Source of the DNA: JBBDRV01 sp040905285
Lineage (GTDB): Bacteria; Bacteroidota; Rhodothermia; Balneolales; Balneolaceae
Assembly: GCA_040905285.1 (NCBI GenBank)
Contig: JBBDRV010000207.1
Span: forward strand, 1 to 19,200
Reading direction: 5' to 3'
DNA length: 19,200 nucleotides
Positions 12,826 to 19,200 of the stretch are shown here, in pieces. The position numbers were made by a program, and so were the translations under genes. The notes under the pieces were generated by a model. That model saw only the letters and a list, made by a program, of their open reading frames with translations. It had not been told where the DNA came from and searched no databases. The first letter of the stretch is position 1. Every line of letters starts with the position of its first letter.

Positions 12826-15402
12826 ATGGATAAAGAACGATCCAACATCTCCGGTAATTCAGGTAACTTTGATAATTCAATTAATTTTCCGCATTTGAAA
12901 AGAATCTTCACAAATGAACAGGAGTTTCGGGATATAATAGATGCATTGCCTGCAGCCATTTACCTTACCGATTCTGAAGGGCGCCTGACCCACTATAACA
13001 GGGCGGCAATTGAATTTTCCGGCCATCAGCCCGAATTGGGTACCGACCGGTGGTGCGTGACCTGGAATCTATATCATCCTGACGGCCGTCCCATGCCGCA
13101 TGACACCTGCCCCATGGCGATGGCCCTGAAGGAGGGGCGCAGCATCAGAGGCAATGAAGCTATTGCCGAACGGCCCGATGGCGAACGCATCTGGTTCAGG
13201 GCCTATCCGTCACCGTTGCGCAATGAAGACGGTGACATTGTCGGCGGTATCAACATGCTTATTGATATAAGCGAAGAGAAGAAAGCTGAAAAGCAACTAC
13301 GGCAAAATGAGCGGGAACTGGATGATTTTTTTGAAAATGCCACAATAGGACTTCACTGGGTGGGAGCTGACGGCAGGATAAAACGGGTCAATCAGGCCGA
13401 ACTGGATTTACTCGGATATACCCGGGATGAATACATTGGCAGGGAAATCGCCGAGTTTCATGCAGACAAGGAGGTGATTGATGATATTTTACAAAGACTG
13501 AAGGCAGGGGAGGAGCTGCATGATTATGAGGCACGGCTCCGCTGCAAGGACGGTTCTGTAAGGCATGTTCTCATCAGTTCCAATGCATATTGGGTAGACG
13601 GAGAGTTCATCCACACACGCTGTTTTACCCGTGATATCACTGAAAAAAAGAAAGCCTGGAATTCTCTGCGTGAAAATAAAGAACGGCTTTCCACCAAAGT
13701 GACTGATATGAACCGGCTTTATGCATTGAACAACCGGCTGCTGACACAAAAGGATGTAGAAGCAGCATTGCAGGAGGTGATGAAAGCATCAGCTGCATTA
13801 TTTAATGCAGACAAGGCAAGCGTCCAGATTTACGACGAGCGGGAAAACGTACTGAGGCTGGTGGATACCATCGGCTTCGACAGGGATTTCACCGATCGAT
13901 TCAGGATTATTGATCCCGATGGCATCTCCACCTGTGCGGCAGCGTTGACAAGTCGTGATCGGGTACTCCTGGAAGATTGCAGCAGTACGTCCGATTTTAC
14001 TGATTTTGCCCGGATTGCCACATCGTATGGCATGAACTCAGTATTATCCACGCCTTTGTTCGGTGGCGAGGGGCAAATATTCGGTGTCTTTTCCATGTAC
14101 TGGAGTCAGCCGCATCACCCTGCTGAAGATAAGCTGCAAATGATGGATCTCTACGCACAGCAGGCCGCCCGGCAGATTGAACGCAAGCAGGCAGAGGAAC
14201 AGCTTCACACGATGAATGATACCCTTGAGGAGCGGGTTCAGGAACGGACCGAAGCTCTTCTGGCCTATCAGGATCAACTCCGGTCACTGGCCGCCCGCTT
14301 AAGCGAAACGGAAGAGATGGGCCGTCAACAGCTTGCAACCGAACTTCACGATAATCTGGGCCAGATCCTGGCCATCGGAAAGATGGAACTGGATCTGATG
14401 GCCAATGACGAGATGCCGGATCATATTTTATCGGGTATAGGCAGAGTAACCGAGCTGATGAGTGACGCTATCAGGCACACACGGGAACTTATGTCCGATT
14501 TAAAACCGGCACCATCGATTGATAAGGATGATCTGGTGTCCAATATTGAGTGGGTGGCCCAAAAAATGGCCAAATACGGGCTGGACGTTTCCATCAAAGA
14601 CGACGGGCAGCCAAAACCTCTCGAGGAAAGTATGCGAATCGCGCTCTGCCAGTCCGTGAGGGAATTGCTCTTCAATGTCGTGAAACATGCCGGCGTCGAT
14701 AAAGCCGATGTTATTCTTTCCCGGCTGGATAAACAGGTGCAGGTAACGGTTAAAGATGAAGGGAAAGGGTTCAGTATCGGGGACAAAAAGGCGGAGCCAA
14801 CCAAAAAAGGGGGATTTGGACTGTTTAACATGCAAGAACGGATGGAATGGCTGAAAAGCAGTGTGAAGATAAATTCCAGTCCGGGAGAGGGGACAGAGGT
14901 GAATCTTTTCATCCCGGTTGATCCTGTTGATAACAAAGAGCATGAAAACGAAAGTGACCTGAGTAAAAGTACGGTCATGACCACCGGCCATATCAGCACC
15001 GGTACAAAAATAAAGGTATTGATAGCTGATGACCACAAGATGATGCGCAAGGGACTGAGCAGGCTGATCGAGGAGCAGGATGATTTGATGGTGATTGCGG
15101 AAGCATCCAACGGCCGGGAGGCGGTTGAATTGACATATGAATATTCTCCCGACGTGATCATTATGGATATCAACATGCCCGAAATGAATGGTATAGAAGC
15201 GACCAGCCGGATTATTGGAGATGCTCTGCCTGTGCGAATCATCGGCTTGTCGTTCCATGAGGAAGAGGATGTCGCTCAGGCAATGCTGGACGCCGGCGCA
15301 TCCATTTACCTGACAAAATCCGAGGTTTTTGAAACGCTTTGTGCAACCGTCCGAAGTGAGGGCATGATGCTGAACGGAAATTCAGATATGCTTTCTGCCT
15401 GA
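12826..15402 (+). CDS. Hybrid sensor histidine kinase: PAS, PAS, GAF, HisKA_3, HATPase, receiver
   Basis: This 858-residue protein has no membrane span and is likely cytosolic. Domains in order: PAS-1 (about 30-150, with the PMPHDTCPMAMALKEGR segment common in such sensors), PAS-2 (about 162-275), GAF (about 295-450; NADKASVQIYDERENVLRL start, VLSTPLFGGEGQIFGVFSMY core), coiled coil (455-500), HisKA_3 with phospho-acceptor H508 in ATELHDNLGQ, HATPase with N617, G1 DEGKGF (644-649) and G2 GGFGLFN (662-668), and receiver (728-845) with D735/D736, phospho-acceptor D781 in VIIMDINMPEMNG, and K831. No output domain follows the receiver. GAF and PAS domains could bind cyclic nucleotides, haem, a bilin or be redox-responsive; no chromophore residue can be assigned. 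The kinase core is closely similar to the other two local kinases. It is divergent from kaiC and has no Shine-Dalgarno sequence, only an A-rich leader. Confidence 0.93.
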   Translation: MDKERSNISGNSGNFDNSINFPHLKRIFTNEQEFRDIIDALPAAIYLTDSEGRLTHYNRAAIEFSGHQPELGTDRWCVTWNLYHPDGRPMPHDTCPMAMALKEGRSIRGNEAIAERPDGERIWFRAYPSPLRNEDGDIVGGINMLIDISEEKKAEKQLRQNERELDDFFENATIGLHWVGADGRIKRVNQAELDLLGYTRDEYIGREIAEFHADKEVIDDILQRLKAGEELHDYEARLRCKDGSVRHVLISSNAYWVDGEFIHTRCFTRDITEKKKAWNSLRENKERLSTKVTDMNRLYALNNRLLTQKDVEAALQEVMKASAALFNADKASVQIYDERENVLRLVDTIGFDRDFTDRFRIIDPDGISTCAAALTSRDRVLLEDCSSTSDFTDFARIATSYGMNSVLSTPLFGGEGQIFGVFSMYWSQPHHPAEDKLQMMDLYAQQAARQIERKQAEEQLHTMNDTLEERVQERTEALLAYQDQLRSLAARLSETEEMGRQQLATELHDNLGQILAIGKMELDLMANDEMPDHILSGIGRVTELMSDAIRHTRELMSDLKPAPSIDKDDLVSNIEWVAQKMAKYGLDVSIKDDGQPKPLEESMRIALCQSVRELLFNVVKHAGVDKADVILSRLDKQVQVTVKDEGKGFSIGDKKAEPTKKGGFGLFNMQERMEWLKSSVKINSSPGEGTEVNLFIPVDPVDNKEHENESDLSKSTVMTTGHISTGTKIKVLIADDHKMMRKGLSRLIEEQDDLMVIAEASNGREAVELTYEYSPDVIIMDINMPEMNGIEATSRIIGDALPVRIIGLSFHEEEDVAQAMLDAGASIYLTKSEVFETLCATVRSEGMMLNGNSDMLSA

Positions 15403-15425
15403 TTTCCAGACAGGTAAATACGACA

Positions 15426-15451
15426 GGAAGTATGTACATTTTCGTACTTCC
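15426..15451 (+). terminator. Stem-loop after the large hybrid kinase
   Basis: GGAAGTA (15426-15432) and TACTTCC (15445-15451) pair perfectly over 7 bp with a 12-nt loop, 24 bp after the kinase stop. No T-tract follows, so it may be an RNA-stabilising hairpin or an operator and not a true intrinsic terminator. Confidence 0.35.
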
Positions 15452-15548
15452 CGTACTCTGCAAAAGGCCTATATTACATGCCGGCAGCAAGAGAGAAACT
15501 GCAAGCAGGGCGTGGACAGGCTTGGCGACATTTCAATGAGCCCTCACT

Positions 15549-15584
15549 CAGTGTCATTCACACAGACAGTGTCATTCACACAGA
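15549..15584. repeat. 18-bp perfect tandem duplication before the HAF lipoprotein
   Basis: CAGTGTCATTCACACAGA is present twice head to tail (15549-15566 and 15567-15584) with no mismatch, ending 38 bp before the ATG of the lipoprotein. It lies where the promoter or 5' leader is expected. Confidence 0.9.
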
Positions 15585-15622
15585 GCCATTCTGCTTCCGG
15601 AAAACATAGTTGAAGGGTTAAC

Positions 15623-16906
15623 ATGTTTCGAATCAAGAAGAGAAAACATACTGCACTGGCACTCGTTTTTGGCTGTCTGGGGGGGCTGACCGCATGTGAA
15701 GACCAGCCTGTCAGCGCGGGCGGCGGCGACCCGGCTGATTCCGGGAAAACAGTCCGGACAGAGATTGAAGATCTCGGGGAAATCCACGGCCGATCCTTCC
15801 ATGAGGGACGGGCTGTCAACAATCTCGGACAGATTACCGGTGTGAGCAGAACCACTGAACCTCCGGAGTCACACAGCTTTTTTCTGTGGGATGAGCAGGG
15901 CGGTATGGCTGATCTGGGCAGGTTTAAAGAATCGGCCGGCGGGACCGTCATTCCCCATGCAATCAATGATCATGGGGAGATCGCAGGTCAGGACCATCCC
16001 TATGCGGTCATCTGGTCACCTGCAAGTGGTTTCCGGGTTCTGGGAGAAGGGGCCGCCTTCGGCTTGAATAACAACGGGCTGGCCGTCGGGTACCGGACAT
16101 GGCCAGTCGGAAGTCAACCCCGGCCTCTCGAAGGGACACAGGCACTATTGTGGGATGAGACCGGGGATCAGGTGGTCCTGGAGACGTTTTCTGAAAAGTC
16201 AGGTGAGCCTGTGGAACGAGACTGGAACCAGGCATTCGACATTAACAGCCACGGTCAGGTTGTCGGGTACAGTGTGTTTCCATCGGGACCGGTGTCGGGT
16301 CCACGCAGGGCGGTCATTTGGGAAGATGCAAAAATCGAACACGATCTTGGAACCTTTGGCGGCAGCAGCGAGGCTTTTGCCATCAATGACAGTGGTCAGG
16401 TTGTCGGCCAGAGCGAAATTGAGGGGGGACCGGCCAGTCGCAACCGCTTTTTCACAGTGGATTCCTCCATGGGCAAAGTGTCGGTTGAGGATGGGCCCAG
16501 ACGTGCTGCGGAGCCCGGCTACAGCCAGATTGTAATGGCCAACCGCAGCCGTGCCTTCATTTGGGACGAAAGAAACGGCATGGTCAATCTCGGAACGAAA
16601 AAGGAGGGTCCAAGCCTGGCCCTCGATATCAACAATCATGGTCAGGTAGTGGGTTTCATACTGATTCCGCCTGACTCCGCCAGAACGAATCAGGTTCGCG
16701 CCTTTTATTGGGACGAAGATCTTGGAATGACTATTCTCGAGCCGCTGGATGAGAGCTTCAGTTTCAGCTTTGCCTACGGAATTAATGATGAAGGGATCGT
16801 CACGGGCCGCAGCAGCTCGGCCCGGGCCGGGCATATGCAGGCCGTGCGGTGGAAAATCTCTTTTGAGGGGGAGGAAATCAAACCGCGCATAATCTCGGTG
16901 GAGTAG
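15623..16906 (+). CDS. HAF-repeat lipoprotein
   Basis: This 427-residue exported protein has a lysine/arginine-rich start, a hydrophobic core and the lipobox LTAC with C25 as the lipidation site; residue 26 is Glu. A Gly/Asp-rich linker follows (about 30-42). The rest is made of HAF-type repeats, each roughly the pattern A-F-x-W-D-x-x-x-G-M-x-D-L-G then A-x-x-I-N-x-x-G-Q-V-V-G: for example SFFLWDEQGGMADLG (85-99), AVIWED with HDLGTFGGSSEAFAINDSG (240-258), AFIWDERNGMVNLG (311-324) with DINNHGQVVG (335-344), and AFYWDEDLGM (360-369). Such repeats probably fold as a beta-propeller-like extracytoplasmic domain; their function is not known. AAGGG lies 5 bp before the ATG. The first dehydrogenase gene begins 5 bp after the stop, so the three genes to 18941 look like one operon. 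Confidence 0.85.
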   Translation: MFRIKKRKHTALALVFGCLGGLTACEDQPVSAGGGDPADSGKTVRTEIEDLGEIHGRSFHEGRAVNNLGQITGVSRTTEPPESHSFFLWDEQGGMADLGRFKESAGGTVIPHAINDHGEIAGQDHPYAVIWSPASGFRVLGEGAAFGLNNNGLAVGYRTWPVGSQPRPLEGTQALLWDETGDQVVLETFSEKSGEPVERDWNQAFDINSHGQVVGYSVFPSGPVSGPRRAVIWEDAKIEHDLGTFGGSSEAFAINDSGQVVGQSEIEGGPASRNRFFTVDSSMGKVSVEDGPRRAAEPGYSQIVMANRSRAFIWDERNGMVNLGTKKEGPSLALDINNHGQVVGFILIPPDSARTNQVRAFYWDEDLGMTILEPLDESFSFSFAYGINDEGIVTGRSSSARAGHMQAVRWKISFEGEEIKPRIISVE

Positions 16907-16911
16907 AAGTG

Positions 16912-17922
16912 ATGAAGATTAATTTCAGGCAAAAACCTTTACATGAGCAGGTGATTGTCATCACAGGCGGATCAAGCGGAATTGGCCTGGCCTGTGCCAG
17001 ACTTGCCTGCTCAAAAGGTGCACGTGTTGTTATCACTTCAAATAATGAAAGCGAACTGCAGGAAGCGAAAGATAATTTGAGCCGTGACGGCCATAAGATT
17101 GAAAGCATTGCGGCTGATGTGGCAGATTATGAAGCGGTTGTCAGCGTAGCGGATTTTACCCTTGAAACGTTCGGGCGGTTTGATACCTGGGTTAATAATG
17201 CCGGCATTCACATTTTCGGCAAGATTGAAAGAAATGACACCAGGGATATGCGCAGGGTATTTGACGTTAATTACTGGGGGGCTGTCCACGGAAGCCGGGT
17301 GGCGGTTAAACACCTGCAAAAATCAGGGGGGACACTCATTAATATCGGGAGTGTTCTCTCTGCACGTTCTGTGCCCCTGCAGGGAATATATGGTGCCTCC
17401 AAACATGCTTTACAGGGTTATACGGATGCACTGAGAATGGAGCTTGAAAAAACAAATGCTCCTGTTGCGGTTACGCTGATCAAACCCTCCTCCATTTCAA
17501 CCCCGATTCCCTATCATTCGAAAAACATTATGCCGGAGAGGGCCAGACTCCCTTTCCCATTGTATGATCCTGAAGTTGCTGCAGATGTGATTCTGTTTTG
17601 TGCCGAAAACCCCAGGCGCTCATTCATTGTCGGAGGGGCCGGAAAAGGTGCTGTGACAGGAGAAAAATTCTTTCCGGCACTCGTGGACAAGGCGATGGAA
17701 ACGGTTGTATGGAATATGCAAAAAGCCAAAGGGGAGCCACGGCGAGAGGATGCATTGCATGAACCGACCGAGCATAGTCCCCGGATCAGGGGAGACCACG
17801 ATTATTATGTAAGAAAATTCTCTCTGTACAATGCAGCTGCAAAGAATCCGGTGATCGCTGTTATCACAGGTGGATTAACGGCAGCGTTGGGTTTTCTTTT
17901 ATTCAAGAGAAAGGGAGGGTAA
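16912..17922 (+). CDS. Short-chain dehydrogenase/reductase with C-terminal membrane anchor (copy 1)
   Basis: This 336-residue classical SDR has the cofactor motif TGGSSGIG (18-25), NNAG (95-98), S147, Y160 and K164 in the YGASK active site, and a VRVVITSN-like second strand (ARVVITSN, 37-44). No Asp follows that strand, and T42-S43-N44 there is compatible with NADP(H). After the usual core of about 250 residues there is an extension with RIRGDHDYYVRKFSLYN (291-307) and a hydrophobic helix (313-331) ending in FKRKGG, which could anchor the protein to the inner membrane from the cytosol. The substrate cannot be deduced. ATG 16912 is chosen because GGAG (16900-16903) is 8 bp upstream; a GTG at 16909 is in frame but less likely. 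It overlaps the next dehydrogenase by one base (TAATG). Confidence 0.9.
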   Translation: MKINFRQKPLHEQVIVITGGSSGIGLACARLACSKGARVVITSNNESELQEAKDNLSRDGHKIESIAADVADYEAVVSVADFTLETFGRFDTWVNNAGIHIFGKIERNDTRDMRRVFDVNYWGAVHGSRVAVKHLQKSGGTLINIGSVLSARSVPLQGIYGASKHALQGYTDALRMELEKTNAPVAVTLIKPSSISTPIPYHSKNIMPERARLPFPLYDPEVAADVILFCAENPRRSFIVGGAGKGAVTGEKFFPALVDKAMETVVWNMQKAKGEPRREDALHEPTEHSPRIRGDHDYYVRKFSLYNAAAKNPVIAVITGGLTAALGFLLFKRKGG

Positions 17923-18941
17923 TGACCATGACCACGAAATCAAGGAAAAAAGTCAATGAGCAGACCATCGTAATTACCGGAGCTTCCAGTGGTATCGGAC
18001 TGGCGGCCGCCACACTTGCAGCCGGGAAAGGTGCCAGGGTGGTCTTGGCTTCCCGCAATGAAAAGGATCTGCGGGAAATTTGTGAAAAATTAGAAAAAGA
18101 CGGAGGGACAGCCGCATTTGTAAAGGCCGATGTATCGAAAGAGGACGATATCCGGAAAATTGCCGCACAGGCCATTGAAACCTTTGGAGGATTTGATACA
18201 TGGGTCAACAATGCCGGAGTCGGTCTGTTCGGAAATTTGATGGACATTCCCATTGAAGATGAACGCAGGCTGTTTGACGTGAATTTCTGGGGAGTAGTAC
18301 ACGGCTCCCGCATCGCACTGTCCCATTTGCGGGAAAAAGGCGGAACAATTATCAATATCGGAAGCATCCTGTCCGACAGGGCATTTCCACTACAGGGAAC
18401 GTACAGCGCCAGTAAACATGCGGTGAAGGCGTTCAGTGATGCTCTTCGGATGGAGATCGAAAAAGAAAATATTCCCGTGACCATCACTACATTAAAACCA
18501 GGGAGCGTAAATACGCCTTTCATGGAACACGCGCGTAACCGAATGAACGAGAAAGTCATCCTGCCCCCGCCTTATTATGATCCCGATGTTGTTGCCAGGG
18601 CGATTGTACAGTGTTCCCAAACCTCCCACCGGGATTTGGCTGTCGCCAATGTGGCCGGATCCGTGGTTATACAAATGGAACACCTGTTTCCGGGAACACT
18701 CGACAATATCATGAAACGAACCGTTTTTGATTTGCAAAAAAGGAAGAATGAACCAAAGAATAAAGAAGATGGCCTTTATAAAGCCCCTTCGAAAGAGGGC
18801 AGGATCAGAGGCAGGTATGCAGGGCCGGTTTTGAAACACAACCTGAATACCAGCATACGTCTGGATCCGAAAAAATTATGGGCGGTGACAGCTGTCGGAC
18901 TCTCTGCTGTGGCCGGAGTCATCGGGTTTCTCAGGAAATGA
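17922..18941 (+). CDS. Short-chain dehydrogenase/reductase with C-terminal membrane anchor (copy 2)
   Basis: This 339-residue paralogue of the preceding gene has TGASSGIG (19-26), ARVVLASRN (38-46) with Arg suited to NADP(H), NNAG (96-99), S148, Y161 and K165 (YSASK). The same C-terminal layout follows the core: RIRGRYAGPVLKHNLNTSIR (294-313) and a terminal hydrophobic helix (about 319-337) ending FLRK. The two proteins share FDTWVNNAG, FDVNxWGxVHGSR, INIGSxLS and PLQGxYxASKHA, so they arose by tandem duplication but have clearly diverged. The ATG overlaps the previous stop as TAATG with GGGAGGG just upstream; a second ATG lies at 17928. Members of this SDR type with a positively charged tail occur in stress-linked gene sets of several bacteria, but the substrate is unknown. 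Confidence 0.9.
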   Translation: MTMTTKSRKKVNEQTIVITGASSGIGLAAATLAAGKGARVVLASRNEKDLREICEKLEKDGGTAAFVKADVSKEDDIRKIAAQAIETFGGFDTWVNNAGVGLFGNLMDIPIEDERRLFDVNFWGVVHGSRIALSHLREKGGTIINIGSILSDRAFPLQGTYSASKHAVKAFSDALRMEIEKENIPVTITTLKPGSVNTPFMEHARNRMNEKVILPPPYYDPDVVARAIVQCSQTSHRDLAVANVAGSVVIQMEHLFPGTLDNIMKRTVFDLQKRKNEPKNKEDGLYKAPSKEGRIRGRYAGPVLKHNLNTSIRLDPKKLWAVTAVGLSAVAGVIGFLRK

Positions 18942-19200
18942 TCGCAGCCAAAATCGACACAATCCCTCCCTGTCCTGACAGACTGCCGTTCGAAGGTGAT
19001 CTGTCAGTATTATCCTACTCGCAGTCGAAACCAGGCAGCAGTCTGATCAGAATGCCTGTGAAAGCTCATGCAGCCTATAAAGGCAGATAACCTGATGGAA
19101 TACTGCTAACTCCTAATTATATTCCGGTCGTTTTTCTGATCTTTGGCAGTCTGTCGGACTCAGGAACAGAAAGCGAGCAGGATGAGATTTTGGCACAGTG
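18942..19200. other. Right-edge 259 bp without a supportable gene
   Basis: Apart from the inverted repeat at 18975-19007 I see no convincing gene. A plus-strand frame is open from 19091 to the edge and encodes a hydrophobic stretch and then an acidic one (YIPVVFLIFGSLSDSG, ESEQDEILAQ), but it lacks an ATG, GTG or TTG start in this window. Confidence 0.3.
18975..19007 (+). terminator. Inverted repeat after the dehydrogenase operon
   Basis: CTGACAGA (18975-18982) and TCTGTCAG (19000-19007) form a perfect 8-bp stem with a 17-nt loop, 33 bp past the last stop codon. It is followed by TATTATCC, a weak T-rich tail. The position fits a transcription end for the lipoprotein-dehydrogenase operon, though the long loop is unusual. 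Confidence 0.45.

Noticed and set aside
14421..15242. A 273-codon minus-strand frame inside the large hybrid kinase
   Set aside because: It is the Ser/Ile-rich antisense shadow of the kinase and receiver domains.
7274..15402. Recent duplication of a kinase gene as a mobile or repeat element
   Set aside because: The three kinases share protein motifs but have clearly different DNA sequence and different sensor domains; no terminal repeats or transposase are visible.

Overview
The window looks like chromosome of an FCB-group bacterium (Bacteroidota, Rhodothermota or Balneolota, perhaps a Rhodothermales/Balneolales relative). This rests on a TonB-dependent receptor with a carboxypeptidase-regulatory-like N-terminal domain, several genes with A-rich leaders and no Shine-Dalgarno sequence beside others with a good one, and a MreB and KaiBC of the kind known in that group. 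The taxonomic placement is inference. Base composition looks fairly even, and I see no transposase, integrase, tRNA, rRNA or CRISPR array.

Layout. 1-3230 (minus): the N-terminal part of a TonB-dependent receptor that runs off the left edge, preceded by a fused L-isoaspartyl methyltransferase/erythromycin-esterase-like protein. 3454-3870 (plus): a DoxX-type membrane protein. 3920-5491 (minus): a single-domain response regulator downstream of a solitary MreB. 5998-9298 (plus): an acyl-CoA-dehydrogenase-like flavoprotein followed by a hybrid histidine kinase. 9314-12396 (minus): an overlapping kaiC-kaiB-histidine kinase operon. 12826-15402 (plus): a second, larger hybrid kinase, divergent from kaiC. 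15623-18941 (plus): a HAF-repeat lipoprotein and two tandem, C-terminally anchored short-chain dehydrogenases.

The centre of interest is 7.3-15.4 kb. A KaiC-KaiB pair without KaiA is translationally coupled to a PAS histidine kinase and flanked by two hybrid kinases. All three kinases share nearly the same coiled-coil, HisKA_3 and ATPase core. The two hybrid kinases end in NarL-like receiver domains that have lost the usual DNA-binding domain. The simplest reading is a KaiBC-based timing or stress-signalling module whose output runs through phosphotransfer among the local kinases and receivers, possibly including the stand-alone receiver at 3920-4390. KaiC keeps the ATPase motifs, but its CII phosphorylation pair reads Ala-Ser and its KaiA-binding tail is absent, so it may behave as a non-canonical, damped or KaiA-independent switch.

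A second theme is short perfect or near-perfect tandem repeats (12-19 bp units) in at least four gene-upstream regions, including the divergent kaiC/kinase promoter and the very start of the flavoprotein gene.
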